Shown here: one piece after another, positions 11,701-47,090 of the stretch
How positions within the stretch are numbered: the stretch's first letter is position 1
Layout of the letters: each line of letters opens with the position of its first letter
NCBI RefSeq assembly: GCF_964199755.1
Contig: NC_133906.1
Coordinates: forward strand, 19,715,419 to 19,779,418
DNA from: Larus michahellis
Lineage: Eukaryota > Chordata > Aves > Charadriiformes > Laridae
Direction: 5' to 3'
DNA length: 64,000 nt
Notes under the pieces: model-generated
What the model saw: only the letters and a program-made list of their open reading frames with translations
Told to the model about the DNA's origin: nothing
The model's database searches: none
Position numbers and translations under genes: made by a program

Positions 11701-14394
11701 GAAGTGACATTTTTCAAAACATCACTCAGTTCTGTGGAGGTGGATTCTTTGGAATTTGTACTAGCAACAGCATTATTAACTAATTATGACTGCAGAACAG
11801 CTTGGTATGGATGTAGGAGGCTGCAATAGTGGTATTAAAACTGACTTAATTTGAATTTTCTAGAAAGACAAATGTGGAACCCAGAGATAGCCTACTTGTC
11901 ACTCCAATTTTTTAAACACAGTATGGGGGGAATTTTTCTAAAATGAGCCTGACTTGTTAGTACCTTGAGTGCAAAGCTGCTTTTCTCCTTCAGGGAGGAC
12001 ATGTACTCTCAGGATTCCATAGACCTCCTCGCCAGCTCTGGGCTGCAGTTCCAGAAGCATGAAGAAGAAGGGATCGATACCCTGCATTTTGCCGAGTTGC
12101 TTATGACATCTGGGGTCGTCCTTAGTGACAGTGTGAAATGGCTCTCCTTCCACAGGTAGGTGATGGTCACTGACACTGTGAAGTGAGAAATCTCTTTTTG
12201 GTTGAAATACTGCTGCTTTTGTCCATGGAGACTGACACAGATTTTAAGGAGAAGAATTAGCAGCTCTGCAGTTCTTAAAACAAGCTTACAGATACAAAGG
12301 CCAAGTTTAAGAAGGAAGGACGCTTGGCACTTCATTTTGTACTAGCACTTACTGTGATCTGAATTCTGTGTATGTGTTGCTTGCAAATCCTTTCGCTGTT
12401 ATAGTCTTCCTCTATAGAAGAAGTTATTAACAAGTTGAAATGTGATTTCTACACTTATTAAACTTGTGTGCGCTGTAAAGTAAGGTTTTTGTTTCTTCTT
12501 CCTTACCCTCTTGATGGTGTTCTCAACTTCCATCTTGTGTTCATGTAGAGGTAGAAATCTGCGTAGTTAAGATGTCTTTCTTGTAGTGTTTCAGGCAACT
12601 ATTACAAAGCCTCTGGTCCTTGATACCATCACAAGTGAAAGGACTTGAGGGAGGAAGAGGTGGTGGCAACAGATACTTACAGGGTTTCCTGCTTTTCCAT
12701 ATTGCCCGTAGCTACAGAAACTTGCAGTGTTGGGAAGAAAATTATGTTCTTCCCAGTGGCTTAGCTGTTCCGCAAGAGGTTAGCGGAGGCAGCCAGGGAG
12801 CATTCAGAAGTCCTACATTGACTTAGATGATCAGGATGAATTCTGGCTCTGATCCAGAGGAGTTCTATGAATGTCAGAAAATGTTAAAGGTTGAAAGCTA
12901 CAGCATAAAAAACTCTTGTGAAAAATGAGATATAGGTACCCACTAAGTATAGGTGTTTCCTGCTTATCTGGTCTCTGTGTTTTTGTTTTCAGTGGTTATG
13001 ACTTTGGCTACATGGTGAAGCTGCTGACAGATTCCAGGTTACCAGAGGAGGAACATGAATTTTTCCATATCTTGAACCTTTTCTTCCCATCTATCTATGA
13101 TGTAAAATACTTAATGAAGAGCTGCAAAAACCTCAAGGTACTTGTATCTCCCAGCACGTGATGGGTGGGCATCAACACTGTAAATGTAGAGCAAGAGAAG
13201 CGACAGAACTGCTGCGTATATCAAGTCTTAAAACTGGAATGTGTATAAAAGCTTGTAGTCACACATAAGTACCTATGACTAAGTTTGTATCTAATAGATA
13301 ACTGCCTCCTCAGTTTTAGACTTATCAATACGTGTATTACGTAGGGGACACTGCCATAACCTTCCGGTTTGTGTATCAGTAATTTCAGAGGCTAATTATA
13401 ATTCCGCATGCTTACCTTCCCTATGCAAGATGGAGTATTTCTTCTTACATGAACTATTATATGACTTGAATAACTGGTGGACACTCAGAGGGTTGAAAGT
13501 AATTTATCTACTGAATCACAGCCTTGTTTGAGGGAAGGGAGGGAAGGGTCCAGCATTTGTAACCTATGAATGTACCCACAGTCATCTCAAGTATCTGCAG
13601 GAGGAAAGCAAGATACCTAAATTTGAGGAGTATTTATGTGTTCTTAAACAATATTTACCGCTGTTTCACGCACAGCTGGTGTGTGTGTACTGCTGCAATC
13701 TGCATCAATTCATCATAGCCAGTGTTTGCCCTCATGTTTTGGAAAAGCGTGGCAATTTTGGTAAGAGATGGATCTTCCAAAACACAATCTGTTCTCATTG
13801 CAGGGTGGCCTTCAAGAAGTGGCAGATCAGCTGGATTTGCAGCGAATTGGACGACAACACCAGGCAGGATCGGACTCTCTTCTCACGGGAATGGCATTCT
13901 TCAGAATGAAAGAGGTACTGCGGTATTCCTTATGGTTCTTTTTTGTCCAGTTCCTATCCATAAATGTCACCATGCACAATGTGTTTGTTTTGGTTTTTTT
14001 TGAGCCTTGTGGCCTTCCCACTTCAAACTGCCAATAATAGGAGTTGTTGATACTGGCACAGACTTCTGTTTATTCCTCTTTTGTGTGTTTATTTTTATTC
14101 GTGTGCTTGCTGCATCTTAGAGGTGGCTGACTTCAGATGAGCTGTTTAATTAACATTGGGTGCTTCCTGATTTAGAGACACAATTAAACAATACCTGTTT
14201 CTTCACTTTTGTGTTTTGTTTTTTTTTTTTTTTTTAATCTGCAGTTGTTTTTTGAGGATACAATTGATGACGCAAAGTATTGTGGGCGGTTGTATGGCCT
14301 TGGCACAGGAGTGGCTCAGAAACAAAATGAAGATGTGGACTCGGCCCAGGAGAAAATGAGCATTTTGGCTATTATCAACAACATGCAGCCGTGA
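8599..14394 (+). CDS. CNOT8: CCR4-NOT transcription complex subunit 8 (deadenylase), 6 coding exons
   Basis: CNOT8 is a DEDDh 3'-5' exoribonuclease that shortens mRNA poly(A) tails as part of CCR4-NOT, in cytoplasm and nucleus. Coding exons are 8599-8715, 10333-10526, 11994-12155, 12993-13137, 13804-13914 and 14245-14394. They join in one frame to 292 residues, the usual family length. The catalytic set is complete: D40 and E42 open the second coding exon, D161 follows the SGY motif, and H225 and D230 lie in the fifth. The product is nearly identical to human CNOT8; differences I note are Ser at 148 and 150 and a terminal Pro. CNOT7 is the close paralogue, but the N-terminus ([11 protein letters not shown]) and the GEMIN5 neighbour indicate CNOT8. 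The start has A at -3 and no upstream ATG in its exon. A CpG island drives it. Confidence 0.97.
9935..9950. repeat. Short AAAT tetranucleotide repeat in CNOT8 intron
   Basis: About four copies of aaat in the intron before coding exon 2. Simple microsatellite. Confidence 0.7.
10333..10526 (+). CDS. CNOT8: CNOT8 coding exon 2 of 6
   Basis: Preceded by a pyrimidine tract and CCTAG, followed by GTGAGT. It encodes residues 40-104, including catalytic D40 and E42 as its first and third codons, and ends in phase 2. Confidence 0.97.
11994..12155 (+). CDS. CNOT8: CNOT8 coding exon 3 of 6
   Basis: Acceptor CTTCAG, donor GTAGGT. It completes Thr104 and encodes [12 protein letters not shown] through to WLSFH, ending in phase 2. 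Confidence 0.97.
12993..13137 (+). CDS. CNOT8: CNOT8 coding exon 4 of 6
   Basis: Acceptor TTTTCAG, donor GTACTT. It encodes residues 158-206, with catalytic D161 in SGYDFGYM and the conserved [12 protein letters not shown] stretch. Confidence 0.97.
13804..13914 (+). CDS. CNOT8: CNOT8 coding exon 5 of 6
   Basis: Exactly 37 codons between CATTGCAG and GTACTG. It carries the QHQAGSD motif with catalytic H225 and D230. Confidence 0.97.
14219..14235. repeat. T17 run, polypyrimidine tract of the last CNOT8 acceptor
   Basis: Seventeen T bases end nine bases before the acceptor AG at 14243-14244, so this homopolymer serves as its polypyrimidine tract. Length variation here could affect inclusion of the terminal exon. 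Confidence 0.75.
14245..14394 (+). CDS. CNOT8: CNOT8 last coding exon
   Basis: Follows a 17-nt T run and CTGCAG. It encodes residues 244-292 and stops at 14392-14394. The last residues are NNMQP; human ends in Gln as I recall it. Confidence 0.97.
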   Translation: MFFEDTIDDAKYCGRLYGLGTGVAQKQNEDVDSAQEKMSILAIINNMQP

Positions 14395-15605
14395 TAAGCA
14401 GTACCCCTCAGCAGAACACGGTTACCATATTGGCAGCTGCTGTCCTCAGCCATTTTCCCTAATAGTGTCACAAACAACAGGCATCTACAGTATACAGCCT
14501 GCAGAAGGCCTGCAGATTTGCTGAAGAGCTGCATCTTCATTTGAAACCCAGAAGAGAGTTGACTGAATTCCTAATGCCAGCATTTGTGGTTTGCCACCTT
14601 TTTAATACCAAGGGCAAAAGACAGACCCTACTGTGTATACCTCTGTTTTTTTCCTCTTTATACTGTACAGAATCTGCAAGGAAGACTTAATGGTAGAATA
14701 TTCAGTAGAGCTAAGAGTCTGGAAATCCAGCGAAAATGGACACAGACATCCACACAAATTTGCAAATTGTGCTTTATAAAGCTTATTTTAAAACTTCTGC
14801 ATGTTGTGAGGGTGACTGCTTCACCTCATGTTTTGCTTATTTTATCTTTGTGTAGTCTGTGGAAATTACTCCCTTTGATCACTGCAGAGGTTTGGGAAGA
14901 GGTGCCATTAAAAATGATCCTTGCAGCTAAAAATATTCAGAGATTTGCTTTAACAACAGTGGGAATGGATATTACTGGTGCTGATTTGATCAGCTCTCCG
15001 TAGTTTCTAATTCTGTACGGTACAAGTTTGACTCATACTGAGCCTCAGCTTAGTTCTTATGGATATTAATAAACTGTTCTGGAAATAGATTGAGAGCCTA
15101 AAAGTTCACCTTTGCACGAGGACCTTTTGACGGGGGATTGGACCAATACTCTGACTTTAGTCTTCTTCAGCTTAACCTACAAATTTTATTCTTCTCCTTG
15201 CAATACAAGTAGTTCAGCAGATGGATAAATATTTGCTCCTTTTCTCCAGCCCCTAATTTTACTATATGCTTGACAACAAAACAGCTCCCTTTCTCTTCAT
15301 TATAGACATCTGAAAAGTAGTTAGAGGATGGAAGAGCAACTTGGGATTCTGACTTGTTAAAAAATGAGCTATTCTATGGGTTTTTTTTCTCCAACAGCTC
15401 TGCAATGGCATTTCTTAAAAAACAAAACGAAAAACCTGAGCCTTTTGGACATGGCAAACTTTTTAAATTTAAAGACTTTGTCTTGCATTTTAAACAAGCT
15501 TAAACAATCCATTATTAGGAGTTGAGGCTTAGAGCTGCTATTTAAAATGCTTGTAAATACTACTTGTTTTTAATTTTTGTAAAATAAATATTTTTAAACC
15601 AGGCA
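14395..15605 (+). other. CNOT8: CNOT8 3' UTR with two poly(A) signals
   Basis: No further conserved frame follows the stop. AATAAA occurs at 15068-15073 and at 15583-15588; the second is flanked by T-rich and GT-containing sequence. Use of the two sites would give 3' UTRs of about 0.7 and 1.2 kb. End points are inferred from hexamers, not from transcript data. Confidence 0.65.
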
Positions 15606-16869
15606 CTGTTTTGGATTTTCCATCAAGCACTAAAATTCCCGAAGTTCAAGTTTTGGAATCTGAATTTGAGCGATACATAATCAAAGGGAAGATGCTCAAG
15701 TTTCTTTCTTCTTTTATTGATTATGAAGTGCTACTGGGGTAGTTCTTAGTAAAATCTTTTGAGCTTATTGTACAGTAGCTGATGAAAGCTGAGCTTAGAC
15801 TCTCATTGGGGGACTCGTATTCTCTTTCTGCTCCTCTCTCAGCACAGCCAGCACTTGGTGGAGTATTCTTTCAGTGCAGCATAGCCACTTAAAGGGATTA
15901 ATCTGTTTTGCTTATCTGTCCTGTGTGAAGTTTTCCTGCTTCATCTAAACTCTAGTGGTTCTTAAGTATAGAAGGGCTGTTCGGTTAAGCACTAGCTCCC
16001 CCTCCTGGTTTCAAGTACTTTGTACAGAATTTAGCAAGTTCAAGTTCCTGCCAAGAGTTTACCAGGTTAACACATCTACAAAAGGATCTGGTTTTGGTAT
16101 AACCCCTGGCTTTCACTTACTGCTCTTCAAGTTGTTCTGATGCTTTACTCGGCTCGGAGCAGGAGATTTATCAGTATAGGCTCTGCATTTGTCTGGAAGA
16201 ACCTGGAACGGCTCTTGATCTAAAAAATTCCTGCCTCCTACTTTTTTTCTTAAACAATAATCATTAGTGTACTTGCCAACTTTCGAAATTCATGACTCCC
16301 CCTATCCTGCCATGATTTTTTCTGCTGCATTTAAGAACTTGCTTCTAGAAATTACTAAGAAAGATTGACGTTATGTTCGCTAAGGCTTTTGAGTCTTGTT
16401 CTTTTCTTAGGAAGAGTTGGTTTTTCTATCAAGACAGACAAAGCCTTTAGGTAACCTGCAAGACCGGTCAAAACGTTGCATGTTTAAGACTCCAGAATCC
16501 AGGATTGTTTTTGGCATTTCTAGAATAGCAGCTTTTCTAGAGAACTTGATAGTATCTCAAATTTACCATCGCTGTGGCAAAAGGCAGTTTGTTCATCCAT
16601 GGATATTGCCAAAAGCAGGGACTGTCACTTTTCTTGACCTGGAGAAATCCCTTATCTCTTGCTAATAGTGCTGGAATCGAATATGAAACATCTTGCCCTC
16701 CCTTTTATGTTGTACAGGTGGCTTCAGCATGCAAAGCTAAGTCATAGCACACACTTGGTTTATCTACCAAGTCTGACTGATGTAGTATCTTTAAGACACC
16801 CCCCCGGCTTATTTTTAATGCATTTACCCTTGCTTGGTACTGATTTATATCCATCAAATTAAATGCCAG
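15606..16869. other. Gap between the converging CNOT8 and GEMIN5 ends
   Basis: About 1.3 kb lies between the last poly(A) signal of CNOT8 and that of GEMIN5. I find only short random frames, no repeat family I recognise, and no RNA gene. Read-through from either gene would give overlapping antisense transcripts. Confidence 0.6.
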
Positions 16870-17347
16870 TTCCTGGTGGCAGAAGACTTTATTTAAAGGA
16901 GGGAAAAAACCTCACAATGCTTTTAAGAACAATACTAGCTTAAGGATCAGTTTGCTTACAGAAACCATTGTTTTTCTTGAGGGCAGCTACTATTCTTCCT
17001 CTGCTGAAAGACTAATAGAGCTGCTCAAAACTGCTTCTCTTACATGTAAATCCCAAGAACTTTCACTGATACAACTTCCAACAAATAAAAAAAGATAATA
17101 CAAAAATCCTGTATACAGTGCGAGGCCACAACCTACTGCTTTTCAATTTTCTAACACGCTTCCTTTAGTAGTAGTAGTTTATGCCCACAAGTAAGTCTGT
17201 ATATGAACCTGATTTTTTGTAGTTTTATCCAAAACGGTAATCTTCAATAACCACGGCCATCCAAACAAGCCTTCACTTGAAGAAAGAAAAGCCTTGGTGT
17301 TACGTAGCTGTAGGCAGCTCAAGGGGAGATGATCTGGTCTCAAAATG
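16870..17347 (-). other. GEMIN5: GEMIN5 3' UTR
   Basis: Sequence after the minus-strand stop (17350-17348) up to the inferred cleavage zone beyond the AATAAA. No conserved frame continues. Confidence 0.6.
16888..16893 (-). terminator. GEMIN5: GEMIN5 poly(A) signal
   Basis: TTTATT on the + strand is AATAAA on the minus strand, about 455 nt past the GEMIN5 stop codon. It is the best-placed hexamer for the end of the transcript. Confidence 0.6.
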
Positions 17348-35073
<17,726 letters not shown>

Positions 35074-35140
35074 CGCCCCAGGTCGCTCCGCGCCGCCCCA
35101 CGCTCCCCGCCGCGGGCGCTGCCGCCAAGCGCCGCGCACG

Positions 35141-35170
35141 CCGTCGCAAGCCGTCGCAAGCCGTCGCAAA
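35141..35170 (+). repeat. 10-bp tandem repeat, 3 copies, in the divergent promoter
   Basis: ccgtcgcaag twice, then ccgtcgcaaa. It is 58-87 bp upstream of the MRPL22 ATG and about 70-95 bp upstream of the GEMIN5 ATG. A period near one helical turn would put the same face of each unit in line. Confidence 0.92.
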
Positions 35171-35227
35171 CAATGCACGCCACTGCGCGTGCGCCGAGAG
35201 CGCCTGCCGTCAAGCGAGGCGGGGAAG

Positions 35228-42392
<7,165 letters not shown>

Positions 42393-42475
42393 CAAACTTC
42401 TGTGACTGTATAGGTGTTTCTTGTTTGATGATGTAAATACATGAAAGAATAATTAAAATCATGTTTTAGTTATAT
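42393..42475 (+). other. MRPL22: MRPL22 3' UTR with ATTAAA poly(A) signal
   Basis: ATTAAA at 42452-42457, 60 nt after the stop and followed by a T/G-rich stretch, gives a short 3' UTR. The cleavage point is inferred. Confidence 0.7.
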
Positions 42476-45400
42476 CTTTGGTGCTGCTGGAGCTGGATGA
42501 TGCAAGAATGATCGTAGGCTTTTTTTCTTAATTGTCAAGCCATAGGTATGGAAAAATCTTGGAAAAGCAGCAACTCTTTCTGAGTTATATGGACCACAGC
42601 ATTCAAGCTCTACCCTGGACTATCAAATCTGGAATGTACAGTGCTATTACAAAGCTTGTAAGGAACTGTGGTTGTCCTCATTCATGCAGCTGTTTGTTAT
42701 GTATGGTTGGGTCTTTTATTGTGAAAATACATGCTTGACAGTCACCTTGTAAGATCAAGACTTGGACTAAAATTACTAAAATTTGACACGTTGAAGTAGC
42801 TACAACAGTGGAACAAAACAAGTAACAATAATAGTTGAGTTTATCAGGCAACAGTTTATGGTTTCTTTATCTGGGCTGTAATGCTCTTGCCTTACAGTCT
42901 CTGTTGTGCATCTTAAGAATTGTGTGTGGGAGCGGGGTATAAAAAAAAACCAAACAAATGTTTGAAGTTCAGGTTTAAACAGAGTCGGTAGGTGGCAATG
43001 TTTAGTTTGTCAGAGAGGGGAGGTGGCAGTGAAAACTTGCAGCATGTTGAAACTGTTCTTGATTCTGACCAGGGCATTAATAGTCTGGTATGTGCATGGA
43101 GTTCAGGCTGTTCTCTGGGAAACTCAGTATGGGTAACAGGCACAATGTGGAGAAAAGCTTGTCTTGGTGAAGAGCAAACTAATTATTCTGCACTGTCTGG
43201 AAACAAATTGCTTTTGTAACATTGAGGTGAGTAAAATGCTCTGTGGATTTAATATGGAATGGCTTGTTACATATACAAATCAGGCTTTCAGTTCTCTGAA
43301 AATAATTCAATTTTTATCATTCTTTGCTGAAGAGGAAAAGACTGAGGTCAGTAGGGGGAATCTCATTTCACCCAGTCAAACTTTCAAGTCAGATGGCCAG
43401 AGATCATGAACATCAGCATAAAAAGAGAATGAGTAGTTGCTTGTTTATGCAAATGTCTGATATTTAGACCTTTCTTTTCCATTCTGGGAACATTAGAATG
43501 GGAGATTAGATTGCATAGCTCACTTGGGTCTTTTTACCACACCAACTAGTGGTAGCCTTTGTTACATGTATTTACTTTGATCAGTTCTTGAATGATGGCG
43601 AAGGGACAGTTCCTATAAGGAAACAAATTATCTTTGTTGTCGTAATGAAGGTGGCATATGGTTGTTTCTTTTGGCTACCAAAGAAAGGGTCTCATGGTGT
43701 TAAAGGATTGTGAAGTTATGCAAGAAGTACACTTTTTTTTTTCCTGCAATGCACTTAACAGATGTATTACTTGCTTTAAAGCCACAATTTAGTAACTTTT
43801 GTCTGAAAAATATGTTCCTGATAAAACTCTCTATCTCTGTAGTCCCTGATGTGCGTTTGAAGAAATGTTTCTGGTGTACTATGATAAACACTGTGCTTTG
43901 CTCTGCCAGCTGCTGTTTAAACTCTTCTGTCATAATGAATCTTTTACAAGTTGTAGCAAACTTGAGTGACTTAATCTTTTGTGGGTCAGTGATCTGGGAG
44001 AAGACTATAGAATTGCAAAATAATCCAAGCTTAATAAGCACTTGTCATCTAAGCATGTAAAAGCTGGCTGCTAGATATTTTATTCCAATACCTGTTTCTC
44101 CTGCATGCTGTAGATCTTGCTTTGGATCCCTTGGTTGTATCCTTATAGATACTGTTGCTCTAGTTATGAATCTGCAGATGGGGAGAGAAGTGAGAATGTG
44201 ACTGATGTCTTTTCTAGCTGGTTCACGATGCAGCAGGTGGCCCTGATACTCCTTTAAACAAACAGACCTCGGTTTTTAAAATTTTTCAGTCAAAAAGCAA
44301 GGTTGTTGCTTGTCATTCTTGTTTTCTTTCTCAAAACAATAAATGAGAAGACTTTTTTGGACATGTTTTTTCAGCACTCCTTTTTTTCCTTAGTACCCTT
44401 TTCTGCCTTCATAAAGATGCGTAACCCATACTGGATCCTTGCAGTGTTAGCTGAGGAAGCTCCACAGCTGTGTCTGTAACAGTACAATGATGGGAGATTT
44501 GGTGAGATGAGGGGCTTGAATTGGCTTGGTCCCTGCCTTCCACTGGGGGGATGGCAAGCAGCTGATGTGGTTTCTGAGGTAGCAGCATCAGAACATTGGT
44601 ATGGGAACCTGCGTGAACCTGTTTAAAATTCAGTAAGAGCTAGTGATAAATCTTTATACTGTCAGGTTCTATACATAAAAAAAATTTGGGGGTTTTGATT
44701 CTACTGTGCTTTCTTCATAATCAGTACATCTGCACTTCAGTTAGATATTTGATACACATTCAGACAGGAAATTCCATGCTAACTGCAACAAGTCTTTAGC
44801 AGAAGAAGATCATTTATTACTGTGACCTCCAATAAAAGAACATTCTTAAATGAGCCATCACCAGAAGGGAGGGGGAGGAGAGGCACCTAGGCCTCTACTT
44901 GATGCTAATTTTATTAGTAACATCTGGGGGCACTGTAAACTCACCACTTGTGTATGTATGTGCTGATGTTACAGAAACTGGAGAAGGAGCAAGTATGCGT
45001 GAAGGTGTAGCAAGGCTTCAGGGAAATCTGAAGAGAGCAGAACTGTGAGCTGTGCTCAGCAATGTGAGATTTAATTGAGGAAAGCTTAAAAACCTGCTGT
45101 TGGGCTTGTTCATAAACATTTTAAAGTATCCAGTGAGAAAGTCAATGTACTTTTGTTAGACAGCCTGGTGTCTTTGGGTGTGGGTTTTTTTCCCCTTTTT
45201 AAAACTCTTGGGCAGTTATTGAGGAGATGGTTCATCAAAGGTAGAATAAGGAAAGACTCATGAATATAGTTATGAAGTGATCATCAGCCTCTTTAAAAAC
45301 ATGGAAGATAAATGTGAGTGTGACAGACAACGACTGGACAGTTAGGGACCTCTGGTTCTGGTCAGGTCTGTATGGGGAAATTGCTGTTGTGAAGTGCACT

Positions 45401-46520
45401 GCATTAGGGCTCGGGTGGCACCTGGGCACAGTGTGGCATGTTCTCCCCAGCGCTTCAGCTGCGGTGTTGTACCTGGCGTGAACTTGACTAGACCAAGCCA
45501 TGCAGTGCAACTCTTCTGATTACCCCTGTTAGCACAAATGGGAGGTGTACAATAGTGTGGCCACCTCTGCGTTGTGGAGTTGCTTGGGAAATCCTTCAAT
45601 CACTGGAGTGAAGGAACAATAGAAATCCATGTTTGCTTTCTGCCAGTCCCTATGAAAATCCGCTGCTGGAAAGTCATTTGCAAACAGAATTCTCCTTTAA
45701 ATAGAAAGAAGGTTACTCCTAATATCATCAATGAACCATAGAAACAAAGTGTGACGTTCTTCACTGTATGAGCTATGGTCCTGCTGAAAAAGCCAATTCC
45801 TAGCTTTTCAAAGAACAAGCCTTTATTGCTGAATGACATCTATCCAGTTGCACTTCAGCCATGTAATTTAAAATAATTGCTAATTAAACAAAATAAGAGA
45901 CTGTAATAGCAATAATACTCACACAAGTTACTGTTTACTGGAACCTTACATAGGGAAAATAACTTGAAAGGAGGGGAAAGTTTCAGCAACTGACTGTTGA
46001 GTACTCAGACTGAAGTAAGGAACAGATACCTCTTGGGAGTAGTCAGTAAATGCAGAGCTGATTTTGTATTTGCTCTATAACATCAACACTCTCGTTTCAA
46101 GGAAGTTATACACTAATACAGAGGGCAGGCTGCCATTGAAGAGGACGAGCCAAGGAGAGTGTAACCTTACATTGGGCAAATTAGGCATCCACCTCAGTAT
46201 TAGCTGAGGAAATGAATCTGAAAGTCTACATAATACACTTGAACAGGGTCTTCTTGAAACTAAAGGCAACACGTGGGGCAGAGAATCTGAATAACTGCTG
46301 CATCTGTGGGTGCTGCTTCTGTGTATTGCACAGTAGTACAGCCATTAAGTTTTGTGTGGTAAAATGAATTTGTCATATATGAACCTAGATTCACTCTCTT
46401 TTTCTTTTCTCCAAAAATAATGAAATGGAGGCTTAAACCATATTTGTATTTATGTGATACCTTTATTTTAAATTAGCTTGGAGTTGGGATCATTGTCAAT
46501 AGTGCATCAGGTCACCCGTG
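42476..46520. other. Non-coding flank downstream of MRPL22, part 1
   Basis: No supportable exon, RNA gene or recognised repeat. Open frames reach at most about 116 codons and show no domain or splice support. Confidence 0.6.
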
Positions 46521-46524
46521 TCTC

Positions 46525-47090
46525 TGTCTACCAATACTGGAAATGCAGCCACCTCTCTGGTAGCCTGTACTAGCGCTACGCTACTCTCCTTGCGAAAACT
46601 TCTTGCAAAGCCCAGCCTGAGCCTCCCAAGCCGTACTCTGTTGTCTTTGTCCTTTCTTCTATTGCCTGGTGCTACCGAGAAGTGGTTGACTCTATCACAT
46701 TGTAACTCTCCCGTTGCTGTCAGATCACCCAGCTAACCACCTTCTTGGCAGGATGAACAAGCCCAGCTTCAACCTGTCCTCATAAATCTAGTTCTGTAGC
46801 CCTTGTGCTGTATCTCCAGTTTCCCCATCTCTGTTGCAGTGGTGGACTTAAAAACAGACTCAGTGTTCCAGCTACAGCTTCACCAGTACCGATGAGAGGG
46901 AGATAAAAGCATGGCCAGCAGACCAAGGGAAGTTAATGGAGCCAAATATACAGTTTGCTGTATCTGTGGTGAGAGCACATTGTTGACTCACATTCAGCCT
47001 GATGTTCATGCAACTCCCGGGTCCTTTTCAGGTCACTTACCAGAATTGCAGTAAGTACTGGTGGCCCCTGTGTTCCAGCTCTCTGTATAC
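46525..47090 (-). mobile_element. CR1 LINE fragment, antisense, about 0.57 kb
   Basis: The + strand follows the reverse complement of the CR1 3' part in order: the 'cctctctggtagcctgt' block, 'ctcccaagccgtactctgtt', 'gcctggtgctaccgagaagt', 'aagcccagcttcaacctgtc', 'cagcttcaccagtaccgatg', and 'actcacattcagcctgatgt' with 'gggtccttttcag'. No terminal 8-bp repeat is visible, so the 3' end is missing. The reverse transcriptase frame is decayed. Confidence 0.8.
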
